DNA of 64,000 nt from Afipia carboxidovorans OM5 (GCF_000218565.1 NC_015684.1:868001-932000), one strand, 5' to 3'. Shown: positions 1 through 7,505, numbered from the stretch's first letter. Made by a program: numbers and translations. The notes: generated from the letters alone by a model not told the origin.

Positions 1-66
1 GACCTGCATCTCGCGCCGCTGACGCGCGATCACGTTATGCCTCTTGCCTTGGGGGAAGCGCGATGA
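1..66 (+). CDS. 3' end of an unidentified gene upstream of ybgC
   Basis: An open frame enters from the left edge and ends at TGA 64-66, giving 21 C-terminal residues (starting DLHLAPLTRDHV). Its stop overlaps the ybgC start codon as ATGA, so the two genes are probably translationally coupled. The short tail vaguely resembles the first beta strand of GNAT acetyltransferases, but a C-terminus would not be expected to look like that, so I give no function. Confidence 0.4.
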   Translation, partial: DLHLAPLTRDHVMPLALGEAR

Positions 67-587
67 CTGCCGCGCTCGATGGCGAGATTCAGAACGGCCG
101 CCATGTGATGGCGATCCGCGTCTATTACGAGGACACCGATTTCTCCGGCATCGTCTATCACGCCAACTTCCTGCGCTTCATGGAGCGCGGGCGGACCAAC
201 TATCTGCGCCTTCTCGGCGCCGAGCAGAGCGCGCTGTTTGCGGAAGCTAGTGCGGAGGCATCCGGAGCGTTTTCAAGCGAAGTGGGCACCGGTTCGCGTG
301 AAGAAAACGCGACCAATCAAAAATCCAGTTTTGCCTTCGTGGTGCGTTCGATGCAGATCGAATTTCTCAAGCCCGCGCGGATGGACGACATCCTCACCGT
401 CACCACCGTCCCGCATGAAGTGAAGGGTGCCTCGATGGGGCTGACGCAGGAGGTGCGGCGTGGCGACGAGTTGCTCATCGCGGCAAAAGTGAAGGTCGCC
501 TTCGTCTCGGAAGGCCGCGCGCGGCCGATCCCGAAGGCATTGCGGCTGCTGATGAAGGCCGATCAGGACGCGGATGCGCGCGATTAG
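63..587 (+). CDS. ybgC: YbgC-family acyl-CoA thioesterase with an in-frame repeat insertion
   Basis: Hotdog-fold (4HBT) thioesterase of the Tol-Pal cluster, 174 aa. The catalytic-region signature YYEDTDFSGIVYHANFLRF is at about residues 21-39, with the nucleophilic Asp in DTDFSG, and the second half (EFLKPARMDDILTV) is also typical. The start at 63 overlaps the preceding stop. Residues 69 to about 89 (from AFSSEVGTGSREE) do not belong to the fold. They are the translation of a palindromic repeat at 266-330 that also occurs in intergenic DNA of this window. The reading frame stays open and the rest of the domain is intact, so the enzyme may still fold with a longer loop. YbgC proteins hydrolyse acyl-CoA or acyl-ACP and accompany tol-pal genes. 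Here tolQ lies 2.4 kb downstream, separated by three unrelated genes. Confidence 0.93.
   Translation: MTAALDGEIQNGRHVMAIRVYYEDTDFSGIVYHANFLRFMERGRTNYLRLLGAEQSALFAEASAEASGAFSSEVGTGSREENATNQKSSFAFVVRSMQIEFLKPARMDDILTVTTVPHEVKGASMGLTQEVRRGDELLIAAKVKVAFVSEGRARPIPKALRLLMKADQDADARD
266..330. repeat. Dispersed palindromic repeat, copy A, inside ybgC
   Basis: Imperfect palindrome with outer arms GCGTTTTC (267-274) and GAAAACGC (303-310), and inner arms AAGCGAA and TTCGCGT. A short conserved tail (ACCAATCAAAAATCCAG) follows. The same layout occurs at 7331-7420 and 33825-33888, both intergenic. In copy A the element is read through in frame within ybgC. Confidence 0.85.
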
Positions 588-621
588 GGAAAGGCCCGCG
601 CTGGCGCTCGCACCGCTGCCC

Positions 622-640
622 ATGTTAAAGACATTCACAT
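622..640. promoter_or_regulatory. Probable TetR operator overlapping the regulator's own start codon
   Basis: Near-palindrome ATGTTAAA-GAC-ATTCACAT. It matches 13 of 16 arm positions of the perfect palindrome at 1349-1367 and has the same 3-bp centre. Its last two bases are the first two bases of the ATG at 639, so occupancy would block initiation of the TetR gene (autorepression). Operator identity is inferred from the matching pair of sites. Confidence 0.6.
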
Positions 641-1289
641 GAGCTGGCACCGCGGCCGCCGGGAAGGCGGCTATCATCACGGCAATCTCAGGGAAGCGCT
701 GATCGAAGCGGCCCTCGACCTCATCGCGCAAAAGGGGCCTGCGGGCTTCACCTTCGCGGAGGCCGCGCGCTCGGCCGGCGTCAGCCCGGCTGCGCCGTAT
801 CGGCATTTCCGCGATCGCGACGAACTCCTGGCGAGTATCGCGCAGCAGGGGTTCGAGCTGTTCGAGAAGCAGTTGTCCGCGGCATGGGATGACGGCCGCC
901 CGGATACGCTGGCGGCGTTCTCGCGGGTCGGCAAGGCCTATCTCGCCTTCGCGCGCGAGCACCCGGCCTATTACTCGGCGATGTTCGAATCCGGCCTGCC
1001 ATTGCAGGACAATCCGGCGTTGCTGATCGCGGGCGAACGCGCGTTTGCGATCATCCGCGCCGCCTCCGAGCGGCTGGTGGCGCTCGCGCCGCCGAACGTG
1101 CCGCGCCCGCCGGCGTTGATGATGGCGCTGCACATCTGGTCGCTCTCGCACGGCATCGCGTCGCTGTTCGGGCGGGGCGATGCCACCTCGCGCAAGCTGC
1201 CGATGTCGGCGGAGGATCTTCTGGAGGCAGGCGTGCTTGTCTACCTCAAGGGTCTCGGTTTCCCGGCGCGGCTGGAACCCGCCCCGTAG
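639..1289 (+). CDS. TetR/AcrR-family transcriptional regulator (WHG-type C-terminal domain)
   Basis: 216-aa repressor-type protein. The N-terminal helix-turn-helix occupies about residues 10-60, with YHHGNLREALIEAALDLI starting helix 1 and GVSPAAPYRHFRDRDELL as the recognition region. The C-terminal ligand domain carries the HIWSLSHGIASLF segment typical of the TetR_C_33/WHG group. The ATG at 639 has only a weak AAAGA ribosome site, and a palindrome overlaps the start codon (622-640). A nearly identical palindrome precedes the next gene, so this regulator probably represses itself and the DUF2852 gene. The inducer is unknown. Confidence 0.9.
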   Translation: MSWHRGRREGGYHHGNLREALIEAALDLIAQKGPAGFTFAEAARSAGVSPAAPYRHFRDRDELLASIAQQGFELFEKQLSAAWDDGRPDTLAAFSRVGKAYLAFAREHPAYYSAMFESGLPLQDNPALLIAGERAFAIIRAASERLVALAPPNVPRPPALMMALHIWSLSHGIASLFGRGDATSRKLPMSAEDLLEAGVLVYLKGLGFPARLEPAP

Positions 1290-1321
1290 ATTAAATTTGC
1301 AGGCAGGCAAACGTGTCGCGC

Positions 1322-1353
1322 TTGACAATCCGGCGGGATGGATTAGCTATGTA
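1322..1353 (+). promoter_or_regulatory. Candidate promoter of the DUF2852 gene
   Basis: TTGACA at 1322-1327 is a consensus -35 box. A weak -10 could be TAGCTA at 1344-1349 (16-bp spacer). The operator at 1349-1367 begins at the end of this element, a position suited to blocking RNA polymerase. Confidence 0.45.
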
Positions 1354-1367
1354 AATGTTATTTACAT
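1349..1367. promoter_or_regulatory. Perfect palindromic operator upstream of the DUF2852 gene
   Basis: ATGTAAAT-GTT-ATTTACAT: perfect 8-bp arms around a 3-bp centre, an AT-rich island in GC-rich surroundings. It lies between a TTGACA box and the DUF2852 start 20 bp downstream. The sister site at 622-640 supports binding by the adjacent TetR protein. Confidence 0.7.
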
Positions 1368-1386
1368 TCACGACGAGGAGACTCGC

Positions 1387-1869
1387 ATGGCAAATACCGC
1401 AGACTTCGACCGATCAGGCCGCCCGGCATTTGCCGGTTCGCGCCACGACGATTTTGCCTGGCGGCATGAGGGCTGGCGTCCGGGCTGCCATCCGGCATCG
1501 ATCCTCGTCATCATCGCCGCTTTCATCATCTGGTGGCCGCTCGGTCTTGCAGCGCTCGCCTACACCTTCTGGAGCAGGAAAATGGGTTGCTGGAATTATC
1601 ACGGACGCTTCGCCGACAAGATGGAGCGCATGCAGTGGAAAATGGACCGCATGCGCAGCCGCATGGATGGCCGCGGCTTCTGGGGGCCTTCGAGCGGCAA
1701 CCGCGCGTTCGACGAGTATCGCATGGAGACGCTGCGCCGCCTCGAAGAAGAGCAGAAGGAGTTCAAGGAATTTCTCGAACGTCTGCGTCACGCCAAGGAT
1801 AAGGAAGAGTTCGACGCCTTCATGGCGCAGCACCGTCCGCGTCCGGCCGGCGACCAGCCGCAGAGCTAA
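1387..1869 (+). CDS. DUF2852 membrane protein
   Basis: 160 aa, ATG preceded by GAGGAG at 1375-1380. A hydrophobic segment lies at about residues 38-60 (ASILVIIAAFIIWWPLGLAALAYTFW), followed by a charged, Met/Arg-rich predicted coiled coil (MERMQWKMDRMRSRMD and RRLEEEQKEFKEFLERLR). This matches DUF2852, a family of unknown function found in alphaproteobacteria. It is probably anchored in the inner membrane with the helical tail in the cytoplasm. The palindromic operator immediately upstream implies tight control by the neighbouring TetR regulator. An earlier in-frame start would overlap the TetR gene and is unlikely. Confidence 0.85.
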   Translation: MANTADFDRSGRPAFAGSRHDDFAWRHEGWRPGCHPASILVIIAAFIIWWPLGLAALAYTFWSRKMGCWNYHGRFADKMERMQWKMDRMRSRMDGRGFWGPSSGNRAFDEYRMETLRRLEEEQKEFKEFLERLRHAKDKEEFDAFMAQHRPRPAGDQPQS

Positions 1870-1901
1870 CCCTTACGGCGCAGTTCAGGTTATGACCTGC
1901 C

Positions 1902-1935
1902 AGCCCGTCCGCATCCGCGGGCGGGCTATTTCTTT
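1902..1935. terminator. Hairpin terminator between convergent genes
   Basis: AGCCCGTCCGC (1902-1912) pairs with GCGGGCGGGCT (1917-1927) around a 4-base loop, with one G-T wobble. ATTTCTTT follows on the + strand. It serves the DUF2852 gene and touches the stop codon of the opposing DUF6498 gene. Confidence 0.6.
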
Positions 1936-2618
1936 GACGTGACGGTCGTGCCGGTGTCGCGGCGCATTCGGAACAGCACGACGAATTCCACCATGGTCTT
2001 GAGCAGCACCAGAACCACCAGCGGCCCGGTGCTTCCGATTTTCAGCGCGACGAAGGCCCCGATCATGATCGCGGCGTGCATCAGCAAAATGCGTTTGTAG
2101 AAGCCGGTGACGAGACCTGCGGTGTCGATCGTCACCGGTCTGCGCAGAACGAAACGCCGGACGAGATCGATCAGCGTCATCCCGCCCTGGCCGACGATCG
2201 CCATCGCCAGCGGAATCCAGAGAGCCTCGCCGATCAGCAGAAGGTGGACGGCTTCAGTGGGTGTGTGAATGCGTTTGGCCCAGTCGCCGGCGAACAGCGC
2301 CCACAGGAAGCCCATGTGCACCGACATGAAGATGCTGGCATGGAAAACGAAGAAGCTGCAGATCGCCATCGCGCCGAGCACGGCGCGCACCGTCAGGGAG
2401 CCCGGCGGGTGGCTCAGCAAGATGTAGCGCACCATGATCCAGAAACCGATGATCGCGGTTTCCAGCCAGTAGAGGCAGAGCAGCACGAAAGCGTCCCATC
2501 CCCACAGCGCGATGCCGGCGATCGGGATGAGGTTGGAGAGAATCAGGAGCGAGGCGGCGGCGGTTTCGCCGGGCATGCTCTCGCCTCTCGTGGGGGTGGT
2601 CTGGGCCGTGGTGGTCAT
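1926..2618 (-). CDS. DUF6498 multi-pass membrane protein
   Basis: 230 aa with about six hydrophobic segments (for example LLILSNLIPIAGIALWGW, AVLGAMAICSFFVFHASIFM and LVVLVLLKTMVEFVVLF). The early motif FVLLCLYWLETAIIGFW matches the conserved LYW-E pattern of DUF6498, an uncharacterised inner-membrane family. An internal ATG at 2574-2576 (MPGETAAAS) is an alternative start that would drop a 15-residue polar leader. The gene converges on the DUF2852 gene and diverges from tolQ. Confidence 0.75.
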   Translation of the reverse strand: MTTTAQTTPTRGESMPGETAAASLLILSNLIPIAGIALWGWDAFVLLCLYWLETAIIGFWIMVRYILLSHPPGSLTVRAVLGAMAICSFFVFHASIFMSVHMGFLWALFAGDWAKRIHTPTEAVHLLLIGEALWIPLAMAIVGQGGMTLIDLVRRFVLRRPVTIDTAGLVTGFYKRILLMHAAIMIGAFVALKIGSTGPLVVLVLLKTMVEFVVLFRMRRDTGTTVTSKK

Positions 2619-3005
2619 CGGATTTGCAGGGAACCGGCAGCAACCCTCGCCGGGCGGTTGCAGCGGGGGTGGGACGAGCGGGCCGAAACCTTGCGGAAGC
2701 GGTCAAGCATTTGCATCCATTCCTGTAATTTCGATATTTTCCGGCTCTGTGCGGCTTGCTGGTAACCTTGTCTTAACCATGCTCGGCGTCAGGTGTGGCG
2801 GGGGACGCCGGTCCGGAAGCCCTCATTTTGACATGTTGGCGGGGAAGTTACGAGCGCGGCCTGGGGACGGCCGTCCACGCCAAGCGAAATTGAACCGGGC
2901 TTCAGGGCGGCGTCCGTGTTGCGCAGCGGCCCGCTTTTGCCCGACCGGTGGCAGGGCCGCGGTGCAGAGTATTTTGGCAATGCTGGCCGGGAGAGGACCG
3001 CAATT
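2619..3005. other. Intergenic region upstream of tolQ
   Basis: 387 bases without a supportable gene, between the divergent DUF6498 and tolQ genes. It should contain both promoters, but I see no clear -35/-10 pair. It holds a TTAACCAT octamer at 2773-2780, which resembles a CtrA half-site. Confidence 0.5.
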
Positions 3006-3719
3006 ATGAATCCAGCCGATGTGGCACAATCCGCCTTGCCGGTGGCTTCCTCCGACGTGTCGTTGATCGCGCTGTTCTGGCAGGCGCACATCGTCGTCAA
3101 GATCGTGATGCTCGGCCTGCTCGCCTGCTCCGTCTGGGTGTGGGCGATCGCGATCGACAAGACGTTCCTTTACGCCCGCACGCGGCGCGCGATGGATCGC
3201 TTCGAGCAGGCGTTCTGGTCCGGGCAATCGATCGACGAGCTCTACCGCGCGCTGTCGGCGAAACCCACGCATTCGATGTCGGCGCTGTTTGTCGCGGCGA
3301 TGCGCGAATGGAAGCGCTCGTTCGAGAGCCACTCGCGTTCCTTCGCCGGATTGCAGACGCGCATCGACAAGGTGATGAGCGTGTCGATCGCGCGCGAGAT
3401 CGAGCGGCTGGACCGGCGGCTTTTGGTGCTGGCAACAGTTGGCTCGGCAAGCCCGTTCGTCGGTCTGTTCGGCACCGTCTGGGGCATCATGTCGAGCTTC
3501 CAGTCGATCGCAGCCTCGAAGAACACCTCGCTCGCGGTGGTGGCGCCCGGCATCGCGGAGGCGCTGTTCGCCACCGCGATCGGCCTGATCGCCGCCATCC
3601 CGGCGACAATTTTCTATAACAAGTTCACGTCCGAGGTGAACCGCCAGGCCCAGCGCCTGGAAGGGTTTGCCGATGAATTCTCTGCAATCCTGTCTCGTCA
3701 GATCGACGAGCGGGCCTGA
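3006..3719 (+). CDS. tolQ: Tol-Pal proton channel subunit TolQ
   Basis: 237-aa inner-membrane protein of the MotA/TolQ/ExbB family. With TolR it uses the proton gradient to energise TolA. Three transmembrane segments are visible: about residues 28-48 (VVKIVMLGLLACSVWVWAIA), 140-160 (LATVGSASPFVGLFGTVWGI) and 175-200 (VAPGIAEALFATAIGLIAAIPA). The family hallmark GLFGTVWGIMSSF is intact. The start at 3006 fits the family N-terminus; an earlier in-frame start would add 30 residues without similarity. It heads the tolQ-tolR-tolA-tolB run. Confidence 0.97.
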   Translation: MNPADVAQSALPVASSDVSLIALFWQAHIVVKIVMLGLLACSVWVWAIAIDKTFLYARTRRAMDRFEQAFWSGQSIDELYRALSAKPTHSMSALFVAAMREWKRSFESHSRSFAGLQTRIDKVMSVSIAREIERLDRRLLVLATVGSASPFVGLFGTVWGIMSSFQSIAASKNTSLAVVAPGIAEALFATAIGLIAAIPATIFYNKFTSEVNRQAQRLEGFADEFSAILSRQIDERA

Positions 3720-3742
3720 AGTCAAACGGCGGGCAAACTGTC

Positions 3743-4195
3743 ATGGGCATGAGCATGGGCGGAGCAGCGGGCGGCGGCGGACGACGTCGCCATCAGCGTG
3801 GTGCCGTCATGGCCGAGATCAACGTCACGCCGATGGTGGACGTGATGCTGGTGCTGCTCATCATCTTCATGGTGTCGGCGCCGCTGCTTACGGTCGGCGT
3901 GCCGCTCGATCTGCCGCAGACTGCGGCCAAGAGCCTCGATCAGGACAAGGAGCCGCTCACGCTGTCGGTGCAGGTCAGCGGCAAGATCTTCCTCAACAAC
4001 ACCGAGATCACGACGGACGAACTCATTCCCAAACTCAAGGCGATCACCGAGGCGCGCGGCGGCACCGAAGAGCGCATCTTCGTGCGCGGCGACACCAAGG
4101 CCGACTATGGCACCATCATGAAGGTGATGGGGCGCCTGTCGTCGGCCGGCTTCAAGCGCGTTGCTCTCGTCACCGAGGTCGAGCAGGGGGGCTGA
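3743..4195 (+). CDS. tolR: Tol-Pal proton channel subunit TolR
   Basis: 150-aa ExbD/TolR-family protein: a short cytoplasmic N-terminus, one transmembrane helix and a periplasmic domain. The motif INVTPMVDVMLVLLIIFMV at about residues 26-44 carries the essential membrane Asp. The Gly/Arg-rich leader (GGAAGGGGRRRHQRG) is somewhat longer than in enterobacteria. It starts 23 bases after tolQ and ends 1 base before the tolA start, consistent with one operon. Confidence 0.97.
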   Translation: MGMSMGGAAGGGGRRRHQRGAVMAEINVTPMVDVMLVLLIIFMVSAPLLTVGVPLDLPQTAAKSLDQDKEPLTLSVQVSGKIFLNNTEITTDELIPKLKAITEARGGTEERIFVRGDTKADYGTIMKVMGRLSSAGFKRVALVTEVEQGG

Positions 4196-4196
4196 G

Positions 4197-5135
4197 GTGA
4201 AGATCGACCGGACCCTCGCTGCGTCTGTCGCTTTGCACGCTCTGGTGATCGGCTGGGGACTCGTGTCGTTCTCGACCAGGATGTACGAGACGAGCCCGGA
4301 GGAATCCCTGCCGGTCGATATCATTTCCGCCGACCAGCTCGCCAAGGTCACGCAGGGCATCAAGACCGGCAAGAAGGAAGTGACGAAGCCGCTCGTCGAG
4401 AAGGTCGCCGAGCCGTCTCCGCCGCAGGACGATCCGGTCGGCAAGGTCGACGACAAGAAGCAGACGGTCGTGACCGACGCGGCACCCGAGCCGCCGCCGA
4501 AGCCGGTGGAGAAGCCGGTCGAGAAGAAGCCCGATCCGCCGAAGCCCGTCGCGCAGGAAAAGCCGAAGGAAGAAACCAAGCCCGCTGAGAAGAAGCCCGA
4601 TCCTGCCAAGGTCGATCCGATCGCGGAAGCCTTGAAGAAGGAGCAGGCGAAAAAGCCCGCGCCGAAGGAGCAGGCCAAGGCCGCGCCACCGAAGCCGCCC
4701 GAGCCGAAGCGCGACCGCGTGTTCGATCAGTCGAAGATCGCAGCGTTGCTCGACAAGCGCGATCCCTCGCGCCGCTCTGTCACCGGCTCGGAATTGAATT
4801 CGCAGGCGGCACTCGGCCTCTCGCACGGGCGCGCGGCCGATAACTCCGCGACCTGGGGCGCGATGTTCAAGAGTCAGGTCGAGCGGTGCTGGAAGAAGCC
4901 TTACGGCGGCATCGAAGCGCAGCAGATCGAGGCGAGCTTCGATATCCGTTTGAAGCGCGACGGCACGCTCGAGGCGATGCCGGTGCCGCTGCCGGGCAGC
5001 AACTCGCCTTACTTCCGCGTCTATCAGGAAAGCGCGCGGCGCGCGATTATCGAATGCCAGCCTTATAAACTGCCGGCGGCGTATTTTGAGGAATGGAAAT
5101 TCTTCGAGCCGGTCTTCACCGAACGGACCTCTTGA
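4197..5135 (+). CDS. tolA: Cell-envelope integrity protein TolA
   Basis: 312 aa. An N-terminal transmembrane helix (ASVALHALVIGWGLVSF) is followed by a long Lys/Pro/Glu-rich periplasmic linker (about residues 60-185, repeated EKKPDP and KPVEKPVEKK) and a C-terminal TolA/TonB-like domain (about 220-312; SQVERCWKKPYGG, SARRAIIECQPYKLP). It bridges the inner membrane and Pal. GTG at 4197 is the likely start, only one base after the tolR stop; an upstream in-frame start would overlap tolR. The linker is Pro-rich rather than the Ala-rich helix of enterobacteria. Confidence 0.93.
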   Translation: MKIDRTLAASVALHALVIGWGLVSFSTRMYETSPEESLPVDIISADQLAKVTQGIKTGKKEVTKPLVEKVAEPSPPQDDPVGKVDDKKQTVVTDAAPEPPPKPVEKPVEKKPDPPKPVAQEKPKEETKPAEKKPDPAKVDPIAEALKKEQAKKPAPKEQAKAAPPKPPEPKRDRVFDQSKIAALLDKRDPSRRSVTGSELNSQAALGLSHGRAADNSATWGAMFKSQVERCWKKPYGGIEAQQIEASFDIRLKRDGTLEAMPVPLPGSNSPYFRVYQESARRAIIECQPYKLPAAYFEEWKFFEPVFTERTS

Positions 5136-5173
5136 GACGCGGCTTGATTGCGCCGTGTGGGAAACATTTGACG

Positions 5174-6523
5174 ATGAATAACGACGACGTTTTTCCGACC
5201 CCTTTCATTCTGACGCGTCGGCAGATGCTTGGCGGCGCCGCAACGGCGGGCCTGATGATGGCTGCGCCTTTCGACCGGGCTTTCGGTCAGGCGCGCGTGC
5301 GCATCAATGAAGGCAACTTCCAGCCGATCCCGATCGCGATTCCGAATTTCGTCGCGGGTGGACAGGCTGACAACGAAGTCAGCACCGGCATCGCTTCGGT
5401 CATCACCAACAATTTGCGTCGCAGCGGCCTGTTCGCGCCGATCGATCAGGCGGCCTATATCGAGCGTATCTCCAACATCGACGTCGCGCCGCAGTTTCAG
5501 AACTGGCGGCAGATTAATGCGCAGGCGCTCGTCACCGGCCGCGCGACGCGGCAGGGCGACGGCCGCCTCAAGGCTGAGTTTCGTCTTTGGGACGTGCCGG
5601 CGGCGCAGCAGCTCACCGGCCAGCAATATTTCACCTCGCCGGAATCCTGGCGGCGCGTGGCGCACATCATTTCCGACCAGATCTATGAGCGCCTCACCGG
5701 CGAGAAAGGATACTTCGACAGCCGTGTGGTGTTCGTCGACGAGACCGGCCCGAAGGACCGGCGCGTCAAGCGGCTCGCGATGATGGATCAGGATGGCGCC
5801 AACGTGCGCTATCTCACGCGTGGCGCCGACCTCGTGCTGACGCCGCGGTTCTCGCCGACCACGCAGGAAATCACCTACATGGAATTCGGCGGCGGCGATC
5901 CGCGCGTTTATCTGTTCAATGTCGAGACCGGCCAGCGCGAGATCGTCGGCAACTTCCCCGGCATGTCGTTCGCGCCGCGGTTCTCGCCCGATGGCCAGCG
6001 CATCATCATGAGCCTGCAGCAGGGCGGCAACTCCAACCTCTATGTGATGGACCTGCGCTCGAAATCGACGACGCGCCTCACCGATACGCCGGCGATCGAT
6101 ACCTCGCCGTCCTATGCCCCGGATAGTTCGCGCATCTGCTTCGAGAGCGATCGTGGCGGCAAGCCGCAGATCTATGTGATGGGCGCGAACGGCGGCGCCG
6201 CTCAGCGCATCTCGTTCGGCGATGGCAGCTATTCGACGCCGGTGTGGTCGCCGCGCGGCGACTATATCGCCTTTACCAAGCAGGGCGGCGGGCAGTTCGC
6301 CATCGGCATCATGAAGCCGGACGGTTCGGGCGAGCGCATCCTCACCTCGGGCTATCATAATGAAGGTCCGACGTTCGCGCCGAACGGCCGCGTGCTGATG
6401 TTCTTCCGCGATCTCGGCGGCGGGCCGAACCTCTACACGGTGGATATTTCCGGCCGCAATGAACTCAAGGTTCCGACGCCGGGCTTCGCCTCCGATCCTG
6501 CCTGGTCGCCGCTCCTGTCCTGA
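5174..6523 (+). CDS. tolB: Tol-Pal periplasmic beta-propeller protein TolB
   Basis: 449 aa: N-terminal TolB domain (about residues 40-170) and a C-terminal propeller of WD40-like/PD40 repeats. Repeats such as APRFSPDGQRIIMSL, APDSSRICFESDRGGKPQIY and PVWSPRGDYIAFTKQ are plain. The leader contains TRRQMLGGAATAGLMMAAP, a twin-arginine-like signal rather than the usual Sec signal. ATG 5174 was chosen over an upstream in-frame ATG that lies inside tolA. The gene follows tolA by 38 bases. TolB interacts with Pal and participates in outer-membrane constriction. Confidence 0.96.
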   Translation: MNNDDVFPTPFILTRRQMLGGAATAGLMMAAPFDRAFGQARVRINEGNFQPIPIAIPNFVAGGQADNEVSTGIASVITNNLRRSGLFAPIDQAAYIERISNIDVAPQFQNWRQINAQALVTGRATRQGDGRLKAEFRLWDVPAAQQLTGQQYFTSPESWRRVAHIISDQIYERLTGEKGYFDSRVVFVDETGPKDRRVKRLAMMDQDGANVRYLTRGADLVLTPRFSPTTQEITYMEFGGGDPRVYLFNVETGQREIVGNFPGMSFAPRFSPDGQRIIMSLQQGGNSNLYVMDLRSKSTTRLTDTPAIDTSPSYAPDSSRICFESDRGGKPQIYVMGANGGAAQRISFGDGSYSTPVWSPRGDYIAFTKQGGGQFAIGIMKPDGSGERILTSGYHNEGPTFAPNGRVLMFFRDLGGGPNLYTVDISGRNELKVPTPGFASDPAWSPLLS

Positions 6524-6766
6524 CGGCAGGGCGGTTTCAGTCGAAACTTATGCCGGGTTGGGTCCGGGCGGCTTTGTTCGCCCGGCGGTTTTGATTTCAA
6601 TGTCGCGCCACATTTACACCCTATTAACCATCGCCATTGCTTTAAGCGATTCAGGGGCATTTGACCGACTTTGGCAACGACCCATCAAGGTTGACGGAAC
6701 GTTCGCTTAACCAAGCGGGCGTAGACCGAAGCCTGTTCTGAAAAACCCGAGCGTGGAGGCTCCGGA

Positions 6767-7261
6767 ATGTTCTCCCAAATGCGTATCCTCCAAGGATTCA
6801 AATTGGCGGCCGTGCTGGTCGTCGCCCTGTCGGTCGGCGCTTGCGCCAACAAGAACGGCGACTTGAACGGCAGCGGCATGGCCGGCGCAGCAACGCCAGG
6901 CAGCCAGCAGGATTTCGTGGTCAATGTCGGCGACCGCGTGTTCTTCGAAAGCGACCAGACCGAGCTGTCGCAGCAGGCGATCAACACCCTCGAAAAGCAG
7001 GCGCAGTGGCTGCAGCAGTATCCCCGCTACACTTTCACCATCGAGGGTCACGCCGACGAGCGCGGCACGCGCGAATACAACATCGCGCTCGGTGCCAAGC
7101 GTGCCCAGTCGGTCCGCAACTTCCTCGCTTCGCGCGGCATCAACCCGAGCCGCATGCGCACGATCTCCTACGGCAAGGAACGGCCGGTTGCAGTGTGTAA
7201 TGACATCTCCTGCTGGTCGCAGAACCGCCGCGCTGTAACGGTGCTGAACGCGAGTTCGTAA
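6767..7261 (+). CDS. pal: Peptidoglycan-associated lipoprotein Pal
   Basis: 164-aa outer-membrane lipoprotein. The signal peptide ends in the lipobox LSVGAC (Cys at about residue 27), followed by a flexible Gly/Asn linker and an OmpA-like peptidoglycan-binding domain (about 55-160). Key motifs are FFESDQTELS, TIEGHADERGTREYNIALGAKRA and ISYGKERP. It is separated from tolB by 243 bases holding a TTAACCAT octamer (6624-6631), suggesting its own promoter. A strong terminator follows. Confidence 0.97.
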   Translation: MFSQMRILQGFKLAAVLVVALSVGACANKNGDLNGSGMAGAATPGSQQDFVVNVGDRVFFESDQTELSQQAINTLEKQAQWLQQYPRYTFTIEGHADERGTREYNIALGAKRAQSVRNFLASRGINPSRMRTISYGKERPVAVCNDISCWSQNRRAVTVLNASS

Positions 7262-7284
7262 TCTCCCGGTCCTCCTCCGGAATG

Positions 7285-7311
7285 AAACGGCGCCCTTGCG
7301 GCGCCGTTTTT
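7285..7311 (+). terminator. Rho-independent terminator after pal
   Basis: Perfect 10-bp stem AAACGGCGCC/GGCGCCGTTT with a 5-base loop (7295-7299) and a T run at 7307-7311. It separates pal from cpoB transcription. Confidence 0.9.
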
Positions 7312-7330
7312 ATTGTCGGGAGTGGCAGGA

Positions 7331-7420
7331 AGCGTTTTCAAGCGAAGCATGTCCTCGGGCCTGACCCGAGGATGGGGGCCGGTTCGCGTGAAGAAAACGC
7401 GCCTCAACAATAGATGCTAG
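7331..7420. repeat. Dispersed palindromic repeat, copy B, carrying a nested hairpin
   Basis: Same outer elements as copy A (AGCGTTTTCAAGCGAAG at 7331 onward, GGTTCGCGTGAAGAAAACGCG ending at 7401, with an AT-rich tail to 7420). It carries an extra ~28-bp insert containing its own inverted repeat CCTCGGG/CCCGAGG. It is intergenic, between the pal terminator and cpoB. Confidence 0.8.
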
Positions 7421-7505
7421 CCCTGTCGGCAGTCACATTTTTGGCGTACTAAATCTCTCATCCTTCGCAGCCTTGTTTTGAGGCGGGAAACAACGTCGGG
7501 TCATC

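Noticed and set aside
1..66. The left-edge tail as part of ruvB, which precedes ybgC in some relatives
   Set aside because: The 21 visible residues do not resemble the end of RuvB.
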